31,411 bases of DNA from a virus. The first letter of the stretch is position 1. Each line of letters begins with the position of its first letter. The DNA lies in IMG/VR virus record IMGVR_UViG_3300009008_000162, positions 1-31,411 of that record; one strand, given 5' to 3'. The notes beneath the pieces are model-generated. The model had not been told where the DNA came from and searched no databases. It worked only from the letters and a program-made list of their open reading frames with translations. Of the stretch, positions 23,085 to 29,776 are shown piece by piece. A program made the position numbers and the translations under genes.

Positions 23085-24638
23085 ATGTCAACAAATCTTT
23101 ACTTAGAAGCGATTGCGGAAGCTCAGCAATTAAAAAAATTAGCAGAGCAGAACGCGAAGAATAAAATTATTGAAGCTTTGACCCCGCGTATCCAAGCGAT
23201 GGTAGAAGCCCAGCTTCTTTCTGAACAAGACGATGAGATCGAAGTAATTGCTGTAGAGGAATTACCAGACGAGCTCGATGTAGAGGCCGCTCCTGATGAG
23301 TTAGTGGCTGAGCCAGTAGATGGCGTAGGTTCTGCATCTGTCGTTATTAATTCGCAAGGTGACGTTAACTTAACGGTCGCCGAGCAAAAATCTTCTCTGA
23401 GGAATCAGAGAGTAGGTAGCAACGGTGCTACTACTAATAAATCCAATCCATCCAGAGTTAATGGGCTAACAGAGCGAAACAGTAAGCTTCGACGGAAGGT
23501 GAGGAGAATGGATGTGTTGTTATCCGAGGTAAAATATAAAGATTTATCTCCAAAACAACGCGCTGTTATTAAGAGGTCATACCAAAAACTTTTAGACGAA
23601 GCAATAACTTTACGATCAGAGGCAATAGTTAGTTCTGGTAGCAAGGAAAAAGGTCTTCGTTTAGCAATATTCGAAACATTAAAGGAGATGAACCAAATGA
23701 CTAACCGACGCAGCCGAGCCATTTTCAACCGACTTTTTGAAGCTGGCTACGGTGAACTAGACGAAATGGAACTGGTTCTCAGTGATGAGGACCTTGAAGC
23801 TCTTGGCGTAGAAGACGCCGAGGAAGCCGATGTCGATGCTCTTGATTTAGAGCTTGTAAGCGACGTGGGCGCAGAGGAAGAAGAAGCCGAAGGCGAAGAG
23901 GAAGTTGAAGCCGGCGAAGGCGAAGAGGAAGAAGCAGCTGAAGAAGAAGTTGCACTCGACCTTGAAGAGATGCATGAGGTATTCGAAATCGATCCTCGTA
24001 TGCTTCGCCGCGAACTCAGCAAGCTCCGCAGAGTACGTGAAGCCACAGAGGGCAGCGCTCTCGCTTCTGACGAAGCCGACCAGTTTGGTGGCGGTGACAT
24101 TGAAGATGAGTCCTTTATCGATGTAGATGAAGACGACCTTCTTAATGCGCTCGCTGATGAGCTTGGCGATCCTTCGGTCCCCACACCTACAGTAGAATCT
24201 CGTAGACGACGTGCAAGACGCCGTGCTAGAATGTCTGAAACCAGACGTCGTGGCACCCGGTCTCGTACAGCTCGGTCTACAACTAGAAAGGCCGGCCGCG
24301 GTACTGTTGCAGAGAATGCACAGCTTAAGCGCCAGCTTTCTGAAATGAATCTTTTTAACGCAAAACTGCTTTATGTGAACAAACTGATGCAAAATCGTAA
24401 TGTAAGTTCTAAGCAACAGCGTGCCATAGTCGAGGCCCTTGATAATGCCAAGACAATTCGTGAGGCGAAGCTCGTTTACGAGTCATTGTCTCGTTCGTTG
24501 AAGAAGTCTTCCCTTACGGAAGGCAAAGCAAGAAGAGTTCTGGGATCGTCCAGCAAGCCTACTCGCAGCTCCGGCAGCAAAATAACTGAGTCGGCACAGA
24601 CAGATCGTTGGGCAGCTCTTGCTGGTATCAAAAAGTAG
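23085..24638 (+). CDS. 22: Prohead scaffold/core protein, long form (gp22-like)
   Basis: This is a 517-residue protein with AGAGGA before the ATG. It has a helical N-terminus (YLEAIAEAQQLKKLAEQN), a basic helical segment (about 125-200), a long acidic region (about 210-350, with near-pure Glu/Ala/Gly at 259-290), an Arg-rich patch (about 375-405), and a C-terminal coiled segment (NAQLKRQLSEMNLFNAKLLY). Composition and position directly before the capsid gene fit the T4 scaffold gp22 (269 residues), which is degraded by gp21. Several (L/I)xE sites are visible (IAE-A, IIE-A, LAE-Q, LSE-Q). The protein is almost twice the T4 size, and codon use changes sharply at residue 205, where a second start is likely. 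The segments around residues 130-170 and 420-460 look alike, suggesting an internal duplication. Confidence 0.82.
   Translation: MSTNLYLEAIAEAQQLKKLAEQNAKNKIIEALTPRIQAMVEAQLLSEQDDEIEVIAVEELPDELDVEAAPDELVAEPVDGVGSASVVINSQGDVNLTVAEQKSSLRNQRVGSNGATTNKSNPSRVNGLTERNSKLRRKVRRMDVLLSEVKYKDLSPKQRAVIKRSYQKLLDEAITLRSEAIVSSGSKEKGLRLAIFETLKEMNQMTNRRSRAIFNRLFEAGYGELDEMELVLSDEDLEALGVEDAEEADVDALDLELVSDVGAEEEEAEGEEEVEAGEGEEEEAAEEEVALDLEEMHEVFEIDPRMLRRELSKLRRVREATEGSALASDEADQFGGGDIEDESFIDVDEDDLLNALADELGDPSVPTPTVESRRRRARRRARMSETRRRGTRSRTARSTTRKAGRGTVAENAQLKRQLSEMNLFNAKLLYVNKLMQNRNVSSKQQRAIVEALDNAKTIREAKLVYESLSRSLKKSSLTEGKARRVLGSSSKPTRSSGSKITESAQTDRWAALAGIKK
23681..23687 (+). promoter_or_regulatory. Internal ribosome binding site in the scaffold gene
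   Basis: AAAGGAG lies 9 bases before the in-frame ATG at 23697. It is as good as the sites in front of the major capsid gene, and codon use changes right after it, so it probably drives a second product. The same seven bases encode part of the LKEM stretch of the long form. Confidence 0.5.
23697..24638 (+). CDS. Probable short form of the scaffold from an internal start
   Basis: An in-frame ATG at codon 205 of the scaffold gene is preceded by AAAGGAG at 9 bases and would give a 313-residue product, much closer to T4 gp22 (269 residues). By eye, the 204 codons before it use TTA for leucine about eleven times; the 313 codons after it use TTA about once and prefer CTT, CTC and other C-ending codons like the highly expressed capsid gene. 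This suggests that the downstream part is made in greater amount than the upstream part. The arrangement would parallel lambda Nu3, a scaffold made from an internal start within a larger gene. The product is predicted, not demonstrated. Confidence 0.5.
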   Translation: MTNRRSRAIFNRLFEAGYGELDEMELVLSDEDLEALGVEDAEEADVDALDLELVSDVGAEEEEAEGEEEVEAGEGEEEEAAEEEVALDLEEMHEVFEIDPRMLRRELSKLRRVREATEGSALASDEADQFGGGDIEDESFIDVDEDDLLNALADELGDPSVPTPTVESRRRRARRRARMSETRRRGTRSRTARSTTRKAGRGTVAENAQLKRQLSEMNLFNAKLLYVNKLMQNRNVSSKQQRAIVEALDNAKTIREAKLVYESLSRSLKKSSLTEGKARRVLGSSSKPTRSSGSKITESAQTDRWAALAGIKK

Positions 24639-24679
24639 ACGCCAATTAACAAAGAAATATTTCTAAGGAGAAATTAAAA

Positions 24680-26641
24680 ATGTCTAAAAAGTTCACACTT
24701 GAACAGCTGACCGAAGGTATTCGGCAGCGTCACTTGGGCGAAAACAACGCTCGATTGACAGAAAAGTGGAGTAGAACTGGTCTCCTCCGAGGTCTCGAAG
24801 GCGTCCATCGTGAAAACATGGCGCAGTTACTTGAGAATCAGGCAGGACAGGTTCTAAGAGAGCAAAACACCCTTGGTGGTGGCGGTCTCTCTCCCTCCGC
24901 AAGCTCCGGTGATATCCGGGGTTTTACCAACGTTGCTTTCCCCATCGTTCGTCGAGTATTCGGCGGCCTTGTGGCAAACGAGTTGGTTTCAATCCAACCA
25001 ATGAGCTTACCTTCTGGTCTGCTCTTCTATCTTGACTACACCTACGGTACTAACGTTGGTGGTGATGAAGATGGTATTGGTACAGCCAGTCAGAATACAT
25101 ATGATGCTGGTCAGTCCATCTATAATAACCCCGCAGGTAAGGGCATACGCTCCGGTTCTCTTGGAACTGGTGGTCAGTATGATCTTGTCGGTTCAGGTTA
25201 TTCTAGAGTTCACACAGGTTCCCAGCTCGCTGGCGGTTCTGAAACAACAGGCGCTAAGTTAGCAGCGACTTCCTGGTTCACACTTGGAAGCAATGCAACT
25301 CAGAGTCGTGTAGCAGCCCGTTCGCTGACTGCAAACCGTAAGATGAAGAGCTCCGGTGCTGATGGTCGATTCCTTCAGTTTGACCCCCAGGTCACTCAGT
25401 TAATCGATGATGAGAACGGTAAGTGGTTCTTCCTCGCAGTTGACCTTGGTAACCCTGCGTTGACAAATATTGATCTTACTCAGCTGAAGGACATCGCGCT
25501 CTTCCTGACGAGTTCAAACCCCGGCTCTGCCGCTGGTGATGTCGCCGATCTTGGCGAAACATTCCAGGGTGGTCAGGGTGTTGTTAACCTTCGACGTCTG
25601 AACATGCTAGTTACCTCCGCTTCTGCGGCTGGTTCACTGACACCTGCTCCGATGGCTACTAAGTCAACATCTGGCGCAGCGCTTCTTATGGTTCTTTCCG
25701 GTTCCGGTATTGGTACGGCTTTCTCGTCCTCTATCGTTGCTAACTTCTTGATCAGTGGTCCTAAGGCCGCATCGCTTGCATCGACTGTTAACGAAGCTGA
25801 CACTCTCGTAGTGCCCGTCTTCGAGTCGAACTTTGCAATCGACGCACCAGCCCCCCAGATTCCTGAGATTGATATCAAGATCGAGGCTATCTCGGTTGTC
25901 GCAAGCACTCGCAAGTTGCGTGCTCGTTGGTCACCGGAACTCGCTCAGGATTTGAATGCCTATCACAGCTTGGATGCTGAGGTTGAGCTTACTCAGATTC
26001 TGTCTGAGCAGATTGCTCTTGAGATTGATCGTGAGATCCTGAATGACCTGCTCATGCAGGCGAAGACTGTTCGTTACTGGTCTAGAATGCCAGGTCAGTT
26101 TGTTAACAAGAAGAGTGGTGCTGTCCAGTCTAAGGCTAGCTCGCTTAATCCCGGACCGGCTTTCACCGGTACGGTTCGTGAGTGGTATGAAACCCTCGTT
26201 GAGACAATCATCGATTGTGCTAATGAGATTCATCGCTTAACTCTTCGCGGTTCCGCCAACTTCATCGTGGTATCCCCCGATGTGGCCACCATCCTTGAGG
26301 CTTCTGTCCTCTATCGTCCTTCTTACAGCATTGATGGAGACGGACAGGTTGGTGCACCAATGGGACTCGGATGTGAAAAGGTCGGTACGCTGAGTAACCG
26401 TTTCACAGTCTATAAGGACCCCTACTTCCCACGCAACAAGATCCTTGTTGGGTACAAGGGCGGTAGCTACCTTGAGACTGGATACGTATACGCTCCCTAC
26501 GTACCGCTGATCGTCACTCCTACTATCTTCGCTCCCGAAGACTTCACACCTCGCAAGGGCGTGATGACTCGGTACGGTAAGAAGATGGTACGTTCCGATT
26601 TCTACGGTGTCGTTAACTGCATGAGCATGGACGTTATCTAA
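24680..26641 (+). CDS. 23: Major capsid protein (gp23)
   Basis: This is a 653-residue protein (T4 gp23 has 521) of the HK97 fold class. Matching features are the RRVFGGLVANELVSIQPM segment near residue 90, the ARWSPELAQDLNAYHSLDAE and EIDREIL motifs near 420-455, and a C-terminus with YAPYVPLIVTPTIFAPEDF then RYG. The N-terminal 65 residues are a charged helical pro-region with candidate gp21 cuts after E52 (LLE) or E61 (LRE); T4 gp23 is cut after E65. The extra length seems to be Gly/Ser/Thr-rich loops, notably about 115-190 and 280-380. Codon use is strongly biased to C-ending, frequent codons, as expected for the most abundant virion protein. AAGGAG precedes the ATG, and a strong terminator follows the stop. 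Confidence 0.95.
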   Translation: MSKKFTLEQLTEGIRQRHLGENNARLTEKWSRTGLLRGLEGVHRENMAQLLENQAGQVLREQNTLGGGGLSPSASSGDIRGFTNVAFPIVRRVFGGLVANELVSIQPMSLPSGLLFYLDYTYGTNVGGDEDGIGTASQNTYDAGQSIYNNPAGKGIRSGSLGTGGQYDLVGSGYSRVHTGSQLAGGSETTGAKLAATSWFTLGSNATQSRVAARSLTANRKMKSSGADGRFLQFDPQVTQLIDDENGKWFFLAVDLGNPALTNIDLTQLKDIALFLTSSNPGSAAGDVADLGETFQGGQGVVNLRRLNMLVTSASAAGSLTPAPMATKSTSGAALLMVLSGSGIGTAFSSSIVANFLISGPKAASLASTVNEADTLVVPVFESNFAIDAPAPQIPEIDIKIEAISVVASTRKLRARWSPELAQDLNAYHSLDAEVELTQILSEQIALEIDREILNDLLMQAKTVRYWSRMPGQFVNKKSGAVQSKASSLNPGPAFTGTVREWYETLVETIIDCANEIHRLTLRGSANFIVVSPDVATILEASVLYRPSYSIDGDGQVGAPMGLGCEKVGTLSNRFTVYKDPYFPRNKILVGYKGGSYLETGYVYAPYVPLIVTPTIFAPEDFTPRKGVMTRYGKKMVRSDFYGVVNCMSMDVI

Positions 26642-26663
26642 GGTAACTGAGGTTCTAAAATCT

Positions 26664-26693
26664 AAGGGGTGCCCAATCGGGCACCCCTTTTTT
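26664..26693 (+). terminator. Strong Rho-independent terminator after the major capsid gene
   Basis: GGGGTGCCC (26666-26674) pairs perfectly with GGGCACCCC (26679-26687) around a 4-base loop, extended by AA/TT pairs, and is followed by TTTTTT (26688-26693) and more T-rich sequence. It lies 22 bases after the capsid stop codon and should end the head operon transcript. Confidence 0.93.
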
Positions 26694-26734
26694 ATTTTAT
26701 CACGGATAGCGGATAATTTGCACCCCTCCCGCAA

Positions 26735-26744
26735 TATATAAAGG
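26735..26744 (+). promoter_or_regulatory. Candidate late promoter for the decoration gene
   Basis: TATATAAAGG lies between the capsid terminator and the next gene, about 72 bases before its ATG. It partly resembles the T4 late promoter box TATAAATA, but not exactly. A promoter is expected here because the gene is isolated between two terminators. No convincing -35 element was found, so the exact position is tentative. Confidence 0.35.
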
Positions 26745-26816
26745 TAGGCCCGGTTCAAATAATCACCTGACACCCACGGGGGATCGGAAGCATTGGGAGC
26801 ATAAAGGAGGAAGATT

Positions 26817-27326
26817 ATGCCTAAGGTAACAATTTCAGCAGCGAAAGGTATCGAGCAAACCACGGGTACCGGACTATTACAAATAAACAGTGGTTATGCA
26901 GGAAAGCGTCAGGTTGTCGATCTGTCCGGCACCACAGCTACACCAACAGTAGCTCAAAGTGGGACAATATTTACGTTTGATGGAACAGCATGCACAGTTA
27001 CGTTGCCCCAAGCCCAAGCCGGTCTGGAGTATACATTCGTCGTGGGTGCCACTCAAACCGGTGATGCAGTTATTACGACGCAAACCGCGGATGGCTTGGC
27101 AGGAGCTTTGGTAACCACGACTGCGGCGTTTAATAGCACTAACCTGTCTACTACAACGTCTGTGATCGATTCGTGGGCTGCAACAATAGATACGCTTACC
27201 ATGAATGGAACGACACAGGGTGGCATTGTTGGCTCCCGAATCCATGTGGTTGCTGTATCCGCGACAATGTGGCAGGTTTCTGGAATCAATATCGGATCCG
27301 GAACTCTGGTAACTGTAGCTTCCTAA
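26817..27326 (+). CDS. Putative capsid decoration or head fibre protein
   Basis: This is a 169-residue protein with a near-perfect AAAGGAGGA ribosome binding site. It is rich in Thr, Gly, Ala, Ser and Val, with alternating beta strands (KRQVVDLSGTTATPTVAQSG, TFDGTACTVTLPQAQ, YTFVVGATQTGDAVITTQ), no Lys/Arg clusters and no membrane segment. The profile fits small beta-sandwich head decoration proteins. It is flanked by strong terminators at 26664 and 27372, so it has its own transcript, as expected for a protein needed in high copy right after the capsid protein. A fibre or other surface-lattice role is also possible. Confidence 0.68.
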   Translation: MPKVTISAAKGIEQTTGTGLLQINSGYAGKRQVVDLSGTTATPTVAQSGTIFTFDGTACTVTLPQAQAGLEYTFVVGATQTGDAVITTQTADGLAGALVTTTAAFNSTNLSTTTSVIDSWAATIDTLTMNGTTQGGIVGSRIHVVAVSATMWQVSGINIGSGTLVTVAS

Positions 27327-27371
27327 TATATTTGGGTTGTAACAGTCACCTTTGCGGTGTAGCTAGTTTTC

Positions 27372-27399
27372 AAAGGGGCGCCATGGCGCCCCTTTTTTT
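27372..27399 (+). terminator. Strong Rho-independent terminator after the decoration gene
   Basis: GGGGCGCCATGGCGCCCC (27375-27392) is a perfect 18-base palindrome flanked by AAA on the left and TTTTTTT (27393-27399) on the right. It lies 46 bases after the stop codon at 27326 and should end the short transcript of the decoration gene. Confidence 0.92.
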
Positions 27400-27461
27400 A
27401 TTTTCCAAATTTTACTTCTATTTTCATTGCTTTATTTTTGAATTCAAGTTTGGAGAAACAA

Positions 27462-27788
27462 ATGCCCGAAACCGGAACATCAACCACTGCTAAGAAGACA
27501 CCTAAGGCAAAGCCTGCAAAGACGACCACAGCTCCAGCTGTCGAAGCTGCAGTAGAAGATAATTCTGGTGCCCTCGCAGCAGATCTCGCAGCAGCCCAAG
27601 CAGAGATCGCAGACCTGAAGGCACAAGTTAGCGATCTCACGCCTGAACCTGAGCCAGAGCCAGAGCCGCTTACGGTGGATCAAAAATTAGAGATGCTTTG
27701 TCATTCTCTAAGAAAGACATTCTTACGAGGGGGTCGCACTAATAAGGTAGCAGCCCTAGACGAGTGCCTGTCAAAGCTGGGATATTAA
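27462..27788 (+). CDS. Small hypothetical protein with Lys/Ala/Pro tail, coiled segment and PE repeat
   Basis: I place the start at the ATG 27462, which has GGAG six bases upstream; an upstream in-frame TTG at 27438 lacks such a site. The 108-residue product has a basic, histone-H1-like stretch (TAKKTPKAKPAKTTTAP), a short heptad-like helix (LAADLAAAQAEIADLKAQVS), a Pro-Glu repeat coded by repeated gag/cca-type hexamers at about 27646-27668, and a compact helical C-terminal domain (DQKLEMLCHSLRKTFLRGG). It follows the terminator at 27372 and precedes the neck genes. It could bind DNA or another head protein; I do not recognise a family. Confidence 0.6.
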   Translation: MPETGTSTTAKKTPKAKPAKTTTAPAVEAAVEDNSGALAADLAAAQAEIADLKAQVSDLTPEPEPEPEPLTVDQKLEMLCHSLRKTFLRGGRTNKVAALDECLSKLGY

Positions 27789-27906
27789 TTCCAAAAATTT
27801 TATTTTTTATTTAGACCGTGTGGCCATGTTTTTATGTAGAAAGTGCCCCGGTTTTTTATCAAAATATGATTTTAGAGTCGCCGACTAATTAAGATATTTC
27901 GCGTTC

Positions 27907-27923
27907 AGTCTAATAGTTAGACT
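27907..27923 (+). repeat. Inverted repeat just before the neck gene start
   Basis: AGTCTAA (27907-27913) and TTAGACT (27917-27923) form a perfect 7-bp inverted repeat around TAG. The right arm directly abuts the AAGAG that serves as ribosome binding site for the ATG at 27935. It could be an operator for a DNA-binding protein or an RNA hairpin influencing translation. The 146-base gap that holds it (27789-27934) is otherwise AT-rich with no clear gene or terminator. Confidence 0.5.
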
Positions 27924-27934
27924 AAGAGCGTGTT

Positions 27935-29095
27935 ATGTCTACATTTGCATTTACAAAAAACCCAACCCCGTTTGGCTTCTTCGATTCTGACGCTGATTTT
28001 CAGACCGAAGCCAATTCCATGATTTCATTCGTCAAAAGGAAATTGGGCGATGACATACTGTCTGTTGAATTAACAAAGAAACAGATGTGGGCTTGTTTTG
28101 AGGAATCCTTTTGTGAGTATGGTAGAATCATTAATGAAGCTGATGCAAAATCTCAATTAAACAATTTGCTTGGATCGTCAACAGCTAGCAATCCCACAGG
28201 ACTATTTCCAAGACAAAACCTCGAATATCTTTTGCGGATGGCTGAGCCTTATTCTATGGAAGCAGGCCTGGGTGGAGTGTATAATCAGGTTTCTGGCTCA
28301 ATCCAGCTTCGATATAAAGTGCAAGATTATGATATATACTCAGAATTGAAGGATTCTAGTGGTAATCTTTTGATAGCAAGTGCTTCTCAAAAGCCAGCAA
28401 GAATCAGAGAGGTTTTTCACTTCTCCCCACAAGCTGCATATAGGTTTTTTGATACCACATCTGCCATCAATTATTTGAATAACGAGTTTTCGTTTGAATC
28501 GTTTACTCCAGAAACAGTATTTTATGTGCTACCCGTTTTTGAAGATGTCTTACGAGCCGGTCAAATGGACATTTCAAATAGAGTAAGACGGTCCAATTAT
28601 TCATACAGAATAATTGGGAGTAAGTTGCGTATTTATCCTATGCCGACTCAAACGTCTGGTAGCTTACCAAAGCTTTGGGTACGAGTTTCTTTCCCTCCCG
28701 ACCCTCTAGATCCGTCAATTCCTGATGAATCGATTTATGGTGTCTCGAATCTTTCTAATGTGCCATTTGGCAGACTGGCATTTAATAAGGCTAATTCTGT
28801 TGCACGGCAGTGGGTCCGCCAATATTGTCTTGCTTTGTGTAAAGAGCTTTTGGGGCAGGTAAGATCAAAATTTCAGACTGTACCAATCCCATCTGGTGAT
28901 CTCACTCTTAATGGCCCAGACCTTATTTCTCAAGGAAGGGAAGATCAAGGACGCTTAAGAGACCAGCTTGTTGAGCTGTTGGACAGCTTAACATACAGTG
29001 CGATGCTGGAAAGTGGCGCGACTGACGCAGAAAATATTATGAGAGCGCTTAAGCTAATTCCCATGCCCCTCGGAAAATCGATCATTATATCATGA
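27935..29095 (+). CDS. 13: Neck protein, head completion (gp13-like)
   Basis: This is a 386-residue protein (T4 gp13 has 309). The C-terminal part (ARQWVRQYCLALCKELLGQV, then a PIPSGDLTLNGPDL motif and a final helix QGRLRDQLVELLDSL) is characteristic of T4-type gp13 neck proteins. The N-terminal part begins with an FVKRKLGDD-containing helix also seen in this group. gp13 binds the portal after packaging and, with gp14, forms the neck to which the tail attaches. The gene starts a block 13-14-15-18 and is preceded by an inverted repeat touching the ribosome binding site. The gap to gene 14 is 9 bases. Confidence 0.85.
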   Translation: MSTFAFTKNPTPFGFFDSDADFQTEANSMISFVKRKLGDDILSVELTKKQMWACFEESFCEYGRIINEADAKSQLNNLLGSSTASNPTGLFPRQNLEYLLRMAEPYSMEAGLGGVYNQVSGSIQLRYKVQDYDIYSELKDSSGNLLIASASQKPARIREVFHFSPQAAYRFFDTTSAINYLNNEFSFESFTPETVFYVLPVFEDVLRAGQMDISNRVRRSNYSYRIIGSKLRIYPMPTQTSGSLPKLWVRVSFPPDPLDPSIPDESIYGVSNLSNVPFGRLAFNKANSVARQWVRQYCLALCKELLGQVRSKFQTVPIPSGDLTLNGPDLISQGREDQGRLRDQLVELLDSLTYSAMLESGATDAENIMRALKLIPMPLGKSIIIS

Positions 29096-29104
29096 GGATG
29101 AGCA

Positions 29105-29773
29105 ATGGCTAGATTATTCATAACTCCTCGGGAAATTGACCTTATTTCTGATGTCACCAAAGAGATCATCAAAGATGTAGTTGGTCAGAAGATTTTTTAT
29201 TATCCAATACGGTATGATAAGACACAAATTCATGATGTTTATGAAGAGGCCCCTGATAAGATATTCGACCACCCTATTGACATAGATTCTCAAGTTGTCT
29301 GGCAACCAAATGAGACCAGGACAAATCGTTTTGGACAAGAACAATATTCTTCTATAGAGGTTTATTTGCATTATCGAGACATGATCGATAAAGACATTGG
29401 GGTCAGAGAGGGAGATTATTTCAGTTATGGCGACACATTTTTTGAAATAACGTCTTTAGAGTGGCAGAACAATATTTATGGAGAGGTTGAATACGTAACT
29501 GGTGTAAAGTTGATGGGTAAGCAGGCTCGTCTTGGTCAGATTGATAAAGAACCCCACGGCCCGACAGACGAGGGTTACTCAGATCCTGATGCTACACAGA
29601 AAGTATTCGTCCAACAACGCGGATTTGCAAAAAATATACTTGGTGAAACAGGTGATGTAAGAGCTTTGATAGAGCAGGGAAAACTGGAGTTACCTCCAGC
29701 CCCGGCTCCAGCAGAAGTATCTCCCAAGGGTTCACCAGAACAAATAAGTTCTGCATTCTATGATGAGAGTTGA
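29105..29773 (+). CDS. 14: Neck protein (gp14-like)
   Basis: This is a 222-residue protein (T4 gp14 has 256) with GAGGA before the ATG. The middle part (EVYLHYRDMIDKDIGVREGD, then FSYGDTFFEITSLEWQNNIYG and VTGVKLMGKQARLGQ) is a beta-barrel-like arrangement typical of head closure proteins. The C-terminal 50 residues are Pro/Ala/Glu-rich and probably flexible. Position directly between gp13 and a gp15-like protein supports the call. gp14 closes the head and forms the ring for tail joining. Confidence 0.75.
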   Translation: MARLFITPREIDLISDVTKEIIKDVVGQKIFYYPIRYDKTQIHDVYEEAPDKIFDHPIDIDSQVVWQPNETRTNRFGQEQYSSIEVYLHYRDMIDKDIGVREGDYFSYGDTFFEITSLEWQNNIYGEVEYVTGVKLMGKQARLGQIDKEPHGPTDEGYSDPDATQKVFVQQRGFAKNILGETGDVRALIEQGKLELPPAPAPAEVSPKGSPEQISSAFYDES

Positions 29774-29776
29774 TAA

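Noticed and set aside
23747-24256. A 169-codon open frame on the - strand within the scaffold gene
   Set aside because: It is a by-product of the strongly biased GAA/GAG/GCC codons on the + strand, giving a Ser/Arg-only product with no ribosome binding site. The + strand frame is the real gene.
26237-26863. A 208-codon open frame on the - strand over the end of the capsid gene
   Set aside because: It runs antisense through the capsid gene, its terminator and the next gene's start, with no protein-like motifs. It is explained by the few stop-complement codons of the biased capsid gene.
27789-27934. Possible small RNA, tRNA or terminator in the gap before gene 13
   Set aside because: It has T-rich runs (for example after CCCCGG near 27850) but no stem precedes them, and no cloverleaf could be drawn. 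Only the 27907-27923 palindrome stands out.
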